From Bremia lactucae (taxonomy: Eukaryota > Oomycota > Peronosporomycetes > Peronosporales > Peronosporaceae): DNA of 64,000 nt. The stretch is from positions 738,550 through 802,549 of the forward strand of contig NC_090621.1 in NCBI RefSeq assembly GCF_004359215.1. Reading direction: 5' to 3'. Made by a program: the position numbers and the translations under genes. The notes under the pieces were generated by a model. It made no database searches. It had not been told where the DNA came from and saw only the letters and a list, made by a program, of their open reading frames with translations. Positions 33,114 through 43,285 of the stretch are shown here, in pieces; within the stretch, counting starts at the first letter, position 1, and every line of letters starts with the position of its first letter.

Positions 33114-33615
33114 CTATACTTTTGTGGTTTCGCTTGCATATATTTCCCAGCGGTGGTCAATGTCTGGCCAAACCGAATCAGCCTTCAACTTCAACGCCTG
33201 GTAGTGGAGGCTGTGATACCAGTACGATACTTTCTCCGCTTGGTAAGGCGTGCAGTGAAACGGTAGGGTTGTAACGCTTGCCTCTTTTCCATAAAACACG
33301 ACAGCGCGTTAGTATGTGTTTGCAATGACGGCACCCATCTCTGGCATAATTAGCCAAAATGCCCGGTGACAGGGGCCAGCAAGCCAAGCGAGAGTGGTAA
33401 GGTGATGGTCTACCAGTCCTTTCTCCAGGTAATAGCACTCGTAAAATGGCTTGCTTACAATGAGTTCTTTGGCCAATTCCTTCCTAATGGCTGGCCAATT
33501 AAACTCAGAACGTCCTGGTGCCACTGCAATGGCACGGAAACCACAGTTACCGTCTCCATCGACATCCAGTGCTACTTCGGAATTTGCTTCTATGTAGGCT
33601 TTTGCTGCAGCGGTT
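33114..33615 (-). pseudogene. OTU-type cysteine protease domain of the MULE
   Basis: Minus strand. LDVDGDGNCGFRAIAVA near 33540-33590 is the catalytic-Cys motif of OTU proteases, followed by NWPAIRKELAKEL and a helical stretch (33309-33524). The C-terminal part, in another frame at 33114-33299, reads KVSYWYHSLHYQALKLK with a His in the expected place, then SVWPDIDHRW. OTU enzymes cleave ubiquitin-like tags; related domains occur in some plant MULEs. Frame changes mean it is not functional as is. Confidence 0.65.
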
Positions 33616-33689
33616 TTTCCTTGTCGATTTGAGATTTCATTAGTCGACTCTGCATCAAGCTTAAATGATGATAGGTCTTTTAGCCTCGA

Positions 33690-34160
33690 GTGGTGAATGT
33701 AGCCTGGCAGAAAGATGCTACTTTCACATACTTAAGCGCAAGTTCATCCTCTGAAGCACTCTCAATGTCAATCCCCAAACTTTTAGTCTTGATGTCCTTC
33801 CCGTTGCTAGCAAAGGACATGTGGTTTGATAATGGCCTTGCCCCTTGTAGTGACCGCATTTTCGTTTTTTCTTCGCTCTTCTTTTTCGCAATGCTCGAAA
33901 TGTGATGGGTCACGCTTTGTTGATGACGAGTTTTTTTATTTTAGGTCGCCCACGAGTACGGACAACATCTGGATTATTCATATTGGTCATTGTTGGTTAG
34001 GAATGCCGACGATAAGATGTGACATTCGTGCAACGACATTACACGACATTACCGACACTATAAAGGGGATCTTAAGATCCGCTACACACCTTACAACTTT
34101 CCACTCAGTTAACGGCTGCTGGCCACGATCTGATGCGCCAGTTATTCAATAGGTTATGCT
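33690..34160 (-). pseudogene. MULE linker with AT-hook-like and CCHC zinc knuckle
   Basis: Minus-strand NNPDVVRTRGRPKIKKL (GRP core as in AT hooks) followed by CGHYKGQGHYQTTCP (CX2-like, H, C knuckle). This pairing is common at the C-terminal side of FAR1/MULE transposases. It is interrupted by stops. Confidence 0.55.
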
Positions 34161-34244
34161 ACCAGTAAAATTAAGATAGCACTGTAGCTCCATTTGAGAA
34201 TGCGTTTTTCTTTGCTCCGGTCGAATTGATATCCAATCGATCGA

Positions 34245-34790
34245 GTGGTGCCTCACGTCACTTCAGGTACACTACTACGTACAGAGGAAGGCTCTCTTCA
34301 AGAAGCTTGCTTTAAAGAGTGTTAATTAAAAACTGTATTAATATAATTAAGTTCTTCTCGTCAACGTGACGATGAACCATAGGGTATCATCTCAAGCACA
34401 GAAACTTGCCATAGTGACCCTGCCAGTTTAGCAGGTCAATAAAACTATGCCTTATGATCGACCCCTCGGCGGTATCATAGGCGAGTTTGATGCTAAAAGC
34501 ATGAGCGAGGCTGGCTCACGTGATGCGTCAGCACGGTGCCTACGCGCCCCATTACATTGACGATGTACTCGTGCATAGTAAGGCCGAGGAAGGGCTGAGC
34601 GCAATAGAGTCGCACAAGCGTCATTTAGAAGCTGTGTTGCAGACTTTGAAGGACGCCCAATTGTACGTCACTACGAAGTTGTTGCCGCGTTTCATTGGGC
34701 GGGATGAAAGTAGTCCTTTCATAGAAGTGCGTAGCGCAGCCTTCTGGCGTGAATCTATCTCCTGTAACGGGTTTTGGTTGAGCTTATGAT
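34245..34790 (+). pseudogene. Chimeric gypsy fragment (LTR, integrase end, reverse transcriptase, integrase end)
   Basis: Opposite in strand to the MULE. Begins with an LTR piece (GAGTGGTGCCTCACGTCACTTC), then PYDRPLGGIIGEFDAKSMSE (A-type integrase tail), then YIDDVLVHSKAEEGLSAIES and LQTLKDAQLYV (reverse transcriptase palm, YIDD active site), then KLLPRFIGRDE (integrase barrel). The order is not collinear with any element here. Confidence 0.65.
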
Positions 34791-34799
34791 CTCATCAAG

Positions 34800-36036
34800 A
34801 CTTTGTTCCTGCTGTATGCTCTGCGGAGGCAGCGTTATTAGTAATCTCCAGTGCTTATGAAAGTCTGAAGCTTGTAGGATCGTTCTTTTGCAATATCTGC
34901 AATACCTTATGCTGGCAAGGTAGTCCCATAGTCCCCATAAAATCTCCTTTACATTCGGTATTGTTGCTTGGATCAATTGCCAGTTGATACTGACTATGCA
35001 CAATATACAACACATGTGCTTAAATACAGCGGACTACATTGCTCCAAAATGGAGCTTTCAGCCCAAGAGGAACCTGAAGCCGCTCAAGACTAACTTATCG
35101 GCTAATTTCCCGTCTTTGGGCATCTCCTGCAAGAACAATCTTCCCATATACCTCATCCAGGTCAAGAGTTGAAGTGGCTATCCATTGATTAATGAAGGCG
35201 TGACTACCTTCGACTCGCGAAGTGACTGCATGTCCGAAATAACGAATGTTCTTTGTCCATGAAACAACAAAACGCTCTTTCTGGTTGTTCAGCCAGTTTT
35301 CTCTAGATAGTTTGCAACTTGGAGAGGCACACTTGACCGAAGTGATGCTAGTTTGCTAATATGATCATGTTCAGTGTGTGCCTTACAAAGTGTCATTTAT
35401 TTGTCCCAAAATTCATTGTATTCATTCTCTGCTTTGATATGCTTTTTAATGTTTGCTTGGACATTCTTGGTAATTTGCCAAATGGAAATCAATACAGCAG
35501 CATTGGGAAAGGTACTTGTTATTCCTGCGATGGCGCAAGCTCCTAATCAACCACAACAGCAAGATATTCTCATATAACAATGAACGAAAGCAACTTTGAA
35601 AACTGTTGAAGGGCCCAAGCGTAATCAGGTACTGATTCTTCCTACAGAAAAACAAACGCCAGTGATATTGTCTGATTTGTTGACGTAACTCCAACGATGT
35701 GCAACAGTAGCATTTTATACTTATACGTTTTATAAATGAAATCCAAAATAAAAACCGCATTTTTAGAGAAGTCAGCAGCGACGGAAATATCAGTCTTTGG
35801 CGCGACGAACAGGCAGTGCAAAAAAATCCACCACTATCATTAGTGAGAAGCCTATGGAAGATGTCATCTTCATGAAATCGGGCCAGGGGTGCCTCGATCG
35901 GACGACGACCGTTTAATGCTAAATTTCTCCCTTTGAGCTTTGCATTGTAAATGTCTTTGCTGATTAGGTTGCACTCTGGATCATTCTGACGTAGCGTTGC
36001 CAGAACAACACGCGGCGTGGCTCCGGCCTTCGTCAT
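34800..36036 (-). pseudogene. MULE transposase core
   Basis: Starts at 36036: TKAGATPRVVLATLRQNDPE and DIYNAKLKGRNLALNGRRPIE (FAR1-like lead). In a second frame: LDFIYKTYKYKMLLLHIVGV and DYAWALQQFSKLL, the start of the MULE DDE domain. Then FVVSWTKNIRYFGHAVTSRV and EGSHAFINQWI, the late conserved block. At least three frame changes and stops. The YKTNKYKMPLL-like block is characteristic of this transposase family in oomycetes, as far as I can recall. Confidence 0.7.
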
Positions 36037-36545
36037 TTTAATTACTTGACGTCGTTGTTGCGGCCGTATTACTCGGTTAGCAGCATACGCAGAGGGGTCT
36101 TCAGCAGGGTCATGACCAATATGCTCATCATTAACAATGTCTCAGTTCCATGTAACATTGTTCTTGTGGATCTTTCACAGCATAGTTCCTTGCCATTCAC
36201 AGCCAGTTTTCAAGGTAGACGTGCGACGAATTTAGCCCCCTGAACCCTCATGTTCCCTGACGTGTACGCACTTCAGCCACACTTTTCGAACTTCCGTGCC
36301 AGCTTTATTCGTTTTTGAACGACCACGATTGATGCTAAATCCATTTTAAATGGCATATGATTTTACAACTTTTTCTGCTTCGTCGAGAGAGCGATACGTA
36401 GTGGCGTGCAGAATATCCATTGAGGGAGGGGTGTGTGGTGCGCGCAGCATGAATTTATTAGGTATACGTCAGCCAATCAAATATAGGTTTATGAATAAGG
36501 GGTATCCAAGCAGCAGAAGGGGGGGTGTCCATATAGCAGCCCTCT

Positions 36546-36661
36546 AAAAGTAAATGTATTAAATAAAATAAAGTTCTTCTGTTTCTATCTTTTTAATACT
36601 AACTTAATTATACAATATACAAAACATGTAACAAAGTCTAATCTGCCTCTCTCTTTGCGCG
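36546..36661. repeat. B-type LTR, right part after the MULE
   Basis: CTAAAAGTAAATG, then AACTTAATTATAC..ACATGTAAC and CTCTCTCTTTGCGC as in other B-type LTRs. Cut by the next LTR at 36662. Confidence 0.7.
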
Positions 36662-37300
36662 TGTAATGGGGCACACATCGGTTGGAGAACCGTTGTTGTG
36701 GTACATTTACTTTATGGGCAAAATACCTTTTTATTCAATTTTAAATAGTTAAATTGATAAAATCCCATTTATTATGGGTACAAGTGTGGTCAATTTTAAA
36801 TAGATTTTGACCGCCAGATATCAGTCTGGCGGTCTTAATCTATTTAAAATTAGCCAGGGTAAGTTTTTATCTAATTTCATGATATTCAGTTCCGCTTTTG
36901 ATCTTAAAGCGTCTAGTGCCTGCCTAAGGCTTGCGCATTGACCTGTGAGAGATAAACGCCTATTTTAGGTACGAACTCTCGGGCACTAGTTGCTACTTGG
37001 TTCTACGAGTCCCTGAATCCCTTAAACTTGGATTCATTAAGCTTTAATAGTTGTACGACTTTCGAGTTGAAAAACCCATTAGTTCTATACAACTTAAAGA
37101 GTCTCTGAGTCTAAAAGTCTTCCTCTGACTTTGGGAGCGTGGCAGCTCTGCTACACACGCCCTACTTCACACACCCTAGCACAGCTAAGAAGCGGTTTGC
37201 CCGACATCTCGCACGTGCAGTGAGGTTTTGTGGTGGGCGCCTTAGCGGCCTCACCAACTCACTAAGTACTTTCATTTATGTATTGCGGTGTCCCGTTACA
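36662..37300. repeat. Solo LTR related to element A
   Basis: TGTAATGGGG at the start and TCCCGTTACA at the end (639 bp). Internal ACACACCCTAGCACAGCTAAGAAGCGG and GTGGTGGGCGCCTTAGCGGCCTC blocks match the A and A' LTRs. No adjacent A coding sequence. Confidence 0.7.
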
Positions 37301-37413
37301 TAAGTAACACCTCCTATAAGAGGAATAATAACTATTATTCGCTACGAGACGAAATTAAAAAAGAAATACACAATTATTATCTATATTATACTTGTGTTCT
37401 TTATTTGTTTCCT

Positions 37414-37640
37414 GTCTAATTGCATCAATATTATTTCATTTGGACACATTGAAACAGTTTAAGTCAATCCAAATATTATTTATATTAATATTGACTTAAA
37501 CAGTATTAACAAAATAATCGAGCAAATGTCTAACTGCATCAATATTATTTAATTTGGACATATTGGAACTATTTAAGTCAATATTTATATTATCTGTATT
37601 AATATTGACTTAAATTGTTTCAATATTAATAATGACTTAA
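37414..37640 (+). repeat. Two-copy tandem duplication, 114-bp offset
   Basis: GTCTAATTGCATCAATATTA at 37414 recurs as GTCTAACTGCATCAATATTA at 37528. Each copy contains the inverted pair AAGTCAAT..ATTGACTT. Confidence 0.8.
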
Positions 37641-37889
37641 AATAGTTTTAAAATTTCCAAATTAAATGATTTTGATACAACTAGACTTAAGCTCAATTGA
37701 TTGGTCAATTTAAGTCTAAATCAACCCCGCCAATCGTTATAAGACACGATTGTGCGGTGCGCAAGGAGGCGCCATACTTAGTTAGATATAATATATTAGG
37801 TTCAGTAGTACATAGAAGATCGTTACGGAGAATACTAAATATATTAATACTTCCCTTAATCTTTTCGCTATTTTAAGCCTTGGCCTAAT

Positions 37890-38383
37890 CGTGAAAACGG
37901 CGAGTCACGTGTCTACTTTGGTATCATCGCATTCGCTCATTGTTGTGACGTGAATTTTATGAAAGCTTATTAGCTCATCGACTCCACAGTGTGGTGTGAC
38001 GTGATGTTTTCGAAATAATGAAAGCGTATGGATCATATTTAGAATGCAGTGCGGTCGAAAAAACGGTAGAAGTTGTGATTCATGAAAATAATTATGAAAT
38101 TTCTTGCGGCGTTCCCAAATAGTCTAGGCGGTAGGATGCGTGGTTTGACCCACGCGACCCGGGTTCGAGTGCCGGTTCGGGAATTTTGCAAGCTGACTTT
38201 ATTCCTTTCGGTTCAACAATGACGTTTGGCAGCGTGAAAACGGCGAGTCACATGTCTTCTTTGATATCATTGTATCCGCTCATTGTTGTGACGTGAATCC
38301 CGGTTTGGGAATTCTGTAGTTTAAATGAATTTTGCAAGCTTGACTTTATTCCTTTTTTTCAGACAATGACGTTTGCCAGCTTA
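37890..38383 (+). repeat. Tandem unit carrying tRNA-Glu-like sequence
   Basis: CGTGAAAACGGCGAGTCAC begins at 37890 and again at 38233 (offset 343 bp). Both units share TTTGCAAGCT.GACTTTATTCC and ACAATGACGTTTG.CAGC. The first contains a nearly whole tRNA-like sequence, the second only its last 13 bases (CCCGGTTTGGGAA). It could be a captured tRNA gene array or a tRNA-headed SINE. Confidence 0.6.
38113..38183 (+). tRNA. tRNA-Glu-like pseudogene
   Basis: Acceptor TCCCAAA/TTCGGGA (one mismatch), D arm GTCTAGGCGGTAGGAT, anticodon stem CGTGG/CCACG, and T arm CCGGG-TTCGAGT-GCCGG (one mismatch). The layout matches eukaryotic tRNA-Glu, but the anticodon loop is TTTGAC, six bases rather than seven, so no proper UUC anticodon. 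A and B box-like regions are kept, so it could still drive polymerase III transcription. Confidence 0.65.
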
Positions 38384-38522
38384 AAGCTAAGTCCTCTTAG
38401 CTTTATAGAAACTTTCCTCTGTACCTTTGTGTACGTGAAGTTACAAGGTAGCTAACCTTCACTGTAATCAGTGTAAGGTCAACTAGTACTCACCAGTAAT
38501 AGTGAAAGGTGCCTCGTTAACC

Positions 38523-38531
38523 TGGTAGCAC
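38523..38531 (+). other. Primer-binding site of element D
   Basis: TGGTAGCAC followed by TTTGTGGTCCG, two bases after the LTR end; the same site as in B and E. Confidence 0.65.
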
Positions 38532-38577
38532 TTTGTGGTCCGTTCAGCGACCTACGCTCGTTCCACCCAACATAGAC

Positions 38578-39440
38578 ATGTTGTATGAAGAAGGAGGGAG
38601 TTTTTCAGCCCCTCAAGAAGAATATTACGCGACGCGTGGGGAATTTACTCAAATGAGTGACCTTGAATAAAAAACGATCGAGCGAATGAGTTCGGTCGTA
38701 TGCAGGCCAGCCGTTGGTGCTATGCTGTTCAGTCCGGGCAGAGATGAACAGCATGCGGCCATTGCCGAGTTCATTCAACACGAACTCGACGGGGCCCAAG
38801 AGAAAGAGGCCTTGATTATACAGCAAGGCTCTCAACACACAGAGGTGTCAAGAGAACAGGGTGCTCAGCAGTTGGAACTGTTGAGACAGCAGCATGTATA
38901 TGCTGCTAATGGGTCGACGCTTCCGCGTCGACTCGAAAGCTTCAAGATAGAAATATCTAAGTTTAAGGCAGTCGAGGGCGACCCTCTTTTGAGATGGTTC
39001 GTCGAACTAGACGATGCCATAGAAGCTTGTCGTATCAGTGATGATGCGACGAAAGTGAAATTTGGCATGTCCAACTTAGCCGGACGTGCCAGATCTTGGG
39101 GCTCAAGCTCCACGACCCATTAGTCTTTAGGTCGTAAGAGGTCTTTAAGACCCGGCTCAATCAAGTATTTGAGCCACCACGTGCTGAATTAGGGCAAGGG
39201 TGACATGCACGCTTAAGCCCAACATACACGATACCTGGTCAATTGTATTGTTATTCATTAGATTGATGAACAAACACAGGTAAGTGTGTTAACTAAAGGT
39301 CTTGCAGACGGACCTGTTAAGACGCACGTCGCTCAACCAAGTGATCTCTATGGCGGAACATGGCAACTTTAGCCTGAACAGGCTTTTCTCCACTCGGGTG
39401 CATATCGTCCACCGAGACGACAAGAAAACGGACTTCCAGA
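38578..39440 (+). pseudogene. Gag of element D
   Basis: ATG at 38578 reads about 30 codons to one stop at 38668, then the frame resumes: MSSVVCRPAVGAML, EFIQHELDGAQEKEALI, and the capsid segment ISKFKAVEGDPLLRWFVELD. The E gag shows the same blocks (FIQHELNEANEKVALL). Broken after 39123. Confidence 0.75.
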
Positions 39441-39444
39441 ACCC

Positions 39445-40124
39445 ATGGATATCTCGTATGTAGAGAGCAAAAAAAACTCGCGCTTCAAGTTACAAAAATG
39501 TAATCGTTGTCAAAAGACAGTCCACTACGCCTATGAGTACAATGCCCCAAGGTCGTGCCTAAGAGCACTGAGCGAAAAGACCGACCTCTCGCTAGGAACA
39601 GGGGAGGACGCGGATCTGACGCTGTTGCGAAATCGCAACGGCGAGGCGGATCGTAAGAAAATGGTCGGGGTCAGTAGGTGCGGAGCGGCCACACTGATCC
39701 AGCAACATCAAAAGAATTTACAGGCCTTTGGACGAAAGTTGCTCCTCACACACAACCATTGTGTGTAACTGCCCCATAGGATGAGATTAACCTCATCACC
39801 TAGAAAATAAAAGTGTCAAAAAGGTTGCCACTAAAGTCCCTAGTCGATTATGGGGCGTCGAACAAATCTATTCGATGCAAATCGCTAGAAGATCGCAGAC
39901 CTAAATTAATTGAGCGTGATATCCCTTTAACGAGGGTGATAGTGCGCCTTGCAAGAGGCGCATCTATAACCGCAAAGAAACGCGCAGTTGGTATCCAATA
40001 TACGTTAAAGGGTAAAGAGTATGAAAATTATTCCATCGTACAAGATTTGGATGACAAATTTGATGTCATCCTTGGATTACCATGGCTCGGAAAGAACGAG
40101 CCATCTATAAATTGGCAGCATTAA
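39445..40124 (+). pseudogene. Zinc knuckle and protease of element D
   Basis: Knuckle CNRCQKTVHYAYEYN (last Cys changed) near 39500. Protease at 39813-40124: the active-site motif is LVDYGASN where E has LVDCGASNNF; the end is FDVILGLPWLGKNEPSINWQ. Retroviral-type proteases normally have D-T/S-G, so this Cys or Tyr is notable. Confidence 0.7.
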
Positions 40125-40137
40125 GTCGTGACTATGC

Positions 40138-41103
40138 TTGTCTCCTGTTCATCAGATAGAAACTGATGAACGTCTTGGAAGTCCACAAGCGTGTGGATGT
40201 CCTACGAGTGAGTGCGATGGCCTCACTTGTGGGTCGTTGTTTCATGACTGCACGAGACCTCAGTGTGATTGTGGAGTTAGATCCCGACGGCTTGCACAAG
40301 TACAGGCACCGTCAAAGGTCCACTATTGTGACGTGGACATAGTTACCGACGGCTGTGTTCAAGCACAGGCAGCGTCAAATTTCGACCACTCGAATAAGTT
40401 GAGTGGTACGAAACAAGGATGATTGCTTGAAAAGCAACACCCAAGCGCCCGTCTATAAGAGCAGTGCGAAAGTCCTAGATCGACTGGAGAGTCGATCGTA
40501 GAGGATCTCGCTGTTGTAGCGCAACCACAACTAGAGGCAGTTGGAGAGGATACTCCCCAAAACGTTTGTGTGGGAATAAGTACCCAGAATCTGTGGTCAA
40601 AGGTTCCCAGGTACCTTCGGAGATAGTTCCAAAAAGGATATTCAGACATTAAAATTCATAGTAAACAATGGATCAAGTGTAGGCGCTTCGACGCTTATAC
40701 ACTTGATCTAATACCGCATCCGAAGATAACTTCGGAGATGACTCAATTGCCAACGCTTGAAACGAAGCGGCTCTTGCGCGATCTTCATAGTGGCAAAGTC
40801 AAGCAGATTTGCGTACTTGTCACACATGACAACAACGTGGCCGATATTCGGTCGGTAATAGTATTTCCTGAGAACGAACGGATCCTGAGTAGCTCATCGA
40901 TGGACGAAAGTGTCCTTGATGTGAAGACTCGGATTGAACGTTTTACGTTTCAATTCTGGGAATCTTTGAAGACAAATCCTCTATATAAAGATTTAACAGA
41001 ATTTAAGGATGTCTTTCCTAATTTAGTACCTGCGAGTTGCCTAAGGATAAAGGCACTCATACACGAAATCGACCTAATCCCAGGTTCGTATACTGTGTCA
41101 TGA
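40138..41103 (+). pseudogene. Cys-rich stretch and linker of element D
   Basis: Directly after the protease, QACGCPTSECDGLTCG with further HDC and CDCG. The same Cys pattern occurs in E (near 50190) and partly in F. From 40738 the linker reads LETKRLLRDLHSGKVKQI and EFKDVFPNLVP, HEIDLIPGS, the usual lead into gypsy reverse transcriptase. Two frame changes between. Confidence 0.65.
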
Positions 41104-41109
41104 AGCAAC

Positions 41110-41845
41110 GGCCGTTGCCTCATGAACAAGTATATCGATCAACAAATTCTTTGCCGATCGTTTAGAAGCGGGTCATGTGAGGGAATCATCTCCCCCACAT
41201 AGCTATCCGATGTTCTGTGTGTGTAAAGCATTAGGAGGAAGGCAGTGTGCATGTACTGAATAAATTGAACGCTGCAACGATACGGCTCAAACGCCGATAC
41301 CACGAAAAGACGTAATCATTGATGGTATGTCAAAGAGCATTTTCGTTTCGTCAATGGATGTGATGGTTGGATTGTATCAAATCCTTATGCGTGAACAAGA
41401 TATCTCGTTCACAGCATAGGCACCCCCTATGCTATGAGAGTGGCCAGTCATGCCAAAGGGACTTAGTAATGCCCCTGCGACATTTATCAGATGTGTAACC
41501 AATCTGTTGAGATCGGTGGGGGAGTTCGCACCAAGTTATTTTGATGATGTCTTCGTCCATAGCAGAGCCATGAATGGAAAGTCGGACGTTGAAGTACATC
41601 GTACCCACGCCGAAAGATTCGTACACTTATGCGTAAGCACAAGTTGTATGCAAATCTCAAGAAGTGTATATTCGATGCAAGCGAAATACCACTTCTTGTG
41701 TACATTGTGGGTAAACACGGTGTGCGCCCGGATCCGGAAAATATCAAGGCGATTGCCGATTGGCCTGAGCCAGTCGATGTAAAGGGACTTCGAAATTTCC
41801 TCGGCTCAGCAGCGTATACTCACGCAATTATGCCGAAATGACAGT
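41110..41845 (+). pseudogene. Reverse transcriptase of element D
   Basis: Palm at 41450-41600: MPKGLSNAPATFIRCVTNLL, SYFDDVFVHSRAM with intact FDD. Thumb at 41629 in another frame: YANLKKCIFDASEIPLL, PDPENIKAIADWPEP. The fingers upstream contain stops. Confidence 0.8.
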
Positions 41846-41849
41846 ACAT

Positions 41850-42440
41850 TTTTCTACTTTACTGAAGAAAAATGCTAAGTAGTCATGGAATGCTGATTGT
41901 CAGCCTTTTTTAGGGTATCAGGCAAACTTGATGCAGTGACCAATCCTGGTGATTGCGGACCAAGACCGACCTTCTCATGTGGTCTGTGACGCAGCGACTT
42001 TGCAATCGGCTGTGCGTTTATGCAATACAATACAGACGGCGCAGAGCGCGTCGTCTGTTATCAATCGCGCCAACTTCAAGCAGCTGAACGGACCTATCCA
42101 GTGGATGACAAGAAATTCCTTACCACGAAAACACACTGGCTAAGTTTAGGGTCTATCGCTTGGGAGATGGACCGTTTAGTGTATATAGGGACCACGCGTC
42201 TTTACGCGCGGCCGTAAACAGTCCACACCTCTCGCAAAGAATGGCGAGATGGTTGTCTTTCTTCGCAGAGTAAAACTTCTCCGTGGGTTATAAACCAGAA
42301 CGACTTTACGTCGTCACTGGTGCCCTTTCGCGCCAACTCGATTTTGAGCCGGCTGCGCAAGCGATCAGTGAGCATAAGGCCACTGTTGCAACAATAAGTG
42401 TTCCGTCTTTAACAATACCCGACGACGTTAGAAGAGCTTA
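41850..42440 (+). pseudogene. RNase H of element D
   Basis: Broken. Pieces: IADQDRPSHVVCDA (41950), TDGAERVVCYQSRQLQAAER (42040), and the ADALS-type end altered near 42320. Stops and frameshifts between them. Confidence 0.6.
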
Positions 42441-42465
42441 TTAAGAAGATAAGGCTCTTAAAGGG

Positions 42466-43270
42466 TTGATAGATTACCTTAAGAATCCATCCCAGCAATC
42501 CTTAGAAGAATTGTCGAAGTTGGATCGATCCTCAACAGATCGATACACGAACGCAATGAGTCAATGTATTAAGTATTTTTTTGCTGGCGCCACCCAAAAC
42601 GATTTGCGTTTACGCATCATGTATGAGTGCCACGATGCACCAATAAGTGGGCATCGTGGACGTGAGAAAACCTATATCACCATAAGTCGCGACTTCTACT
42701 GGCCTGCTTGCAAAATTTGCCAACGGGTGAAGTCCAGTGCTTCATATCGGGCTCCGTTACAACCTCTGCCTGTTCCGGCAGAGTGTTGGCAGTCCGTATC
42801 TATGGACTTTGTCTTCGGATTCCCGAAGACCTCACAAGAATAATGGTTTTCTTGTTTTTGTTGATAGTTTTAGCAAGATGGTTCATCTTGCTGTCGTCCC
42901 GGAGTCGACCACAGCCAAAGGCTGTGCTCGTGTCTTGATTGACACGATATTCCGACTCCATGGGTTATCCCGCGAACCGGTCTCAGATCGAGACCCTAAA
43001 TTCACGGCAGAATTTTTGGCAAAATATGTTCAAATCACTTGGAACAGTTGAAAATGTCAACACCTGGACATCCTGAACAGATGGTCAGAAGGAGCGTGCA
43101 AAGCCGTATCCTCGGAGAAATACTTCGCAGATACGTCCACCTTCTTAGAGTTGGAGCGAGTTCTTGTCGATGGTAGAATTTGCCATCAACAGTCCCAGTG
43201 CATGCTTCTACAAAGCATACACCATTGTTTCGAGAATGGCTTACGCCACCTAAGTATACCCACCCACCTT
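42466..43270 (+). pseudogene. Integrase of element D
   Basis: H2C2 zinc domain HDAPISGHRGREKTY..CKICQRVK with a short internal deletion, then the first catalytic Asp in SMDFVFGFP. In another frame VFVDSFSKMVHLAV and VSDRDPKFTAEF (second Asp). The Glu segment near 43080 is GQKERA (altered GQTERV). Inactive. Confidence 0.75.
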
Positions 43271-43285
43271 GTTTGAGGGTGGCTC

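Larger units (their letters stand above)
32815..36545 (-). mobile_element. MULE DNA transposon of about 3.7 kb with OTU-domain transposase, inserted in an LTR
   Basis: The ends are long inverted repeats. Left reads GGGCTGCTATATGGACAC and CTTCTGCTGCTTGGA; the right end (about 36400-36545), read on the other strand, gives the same, and similarity extends about 145 bp. TAAAAG stands at both junctions and is single in the unoccupied LTR, consistent with target-site duplication. The minus strand holds a broken transposase (about 34800-36036), a zinc knuckle (about 33960) and an OTU-like domain (33114-33615). A gypsy fragment is inserted at 34245-34790. Several frameshifts make it non-autonomous. 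Confidence 0.8.
37301..38521 (+). repeat. 5' LTR of element D, with internal insertion
   Basis: Collinear with 52972-53478: TTACATAAG start, CCGCCAATCGTTATAAGACAC, AGATCGTTACG, then CCTTCACTG-TAAT-CAGTGTAAGG hairpin and GGTGCCTCGTTA before the primer site. A tRNA-like tandem unit (37890-38383) is inserted between AAGCCTTGG and AGCTTAAAGC. Confidence 0.65.

Noticed and set aside
37414..37640. Centromeric or satellite repeat
   Set aside because: Only two copies of the unit, inside an LTR.
38113..38183. Functional tRNA-Glu gene
   Set aside because: Anticodon loop has six bases, with mismatches in the acceptor and T stems.
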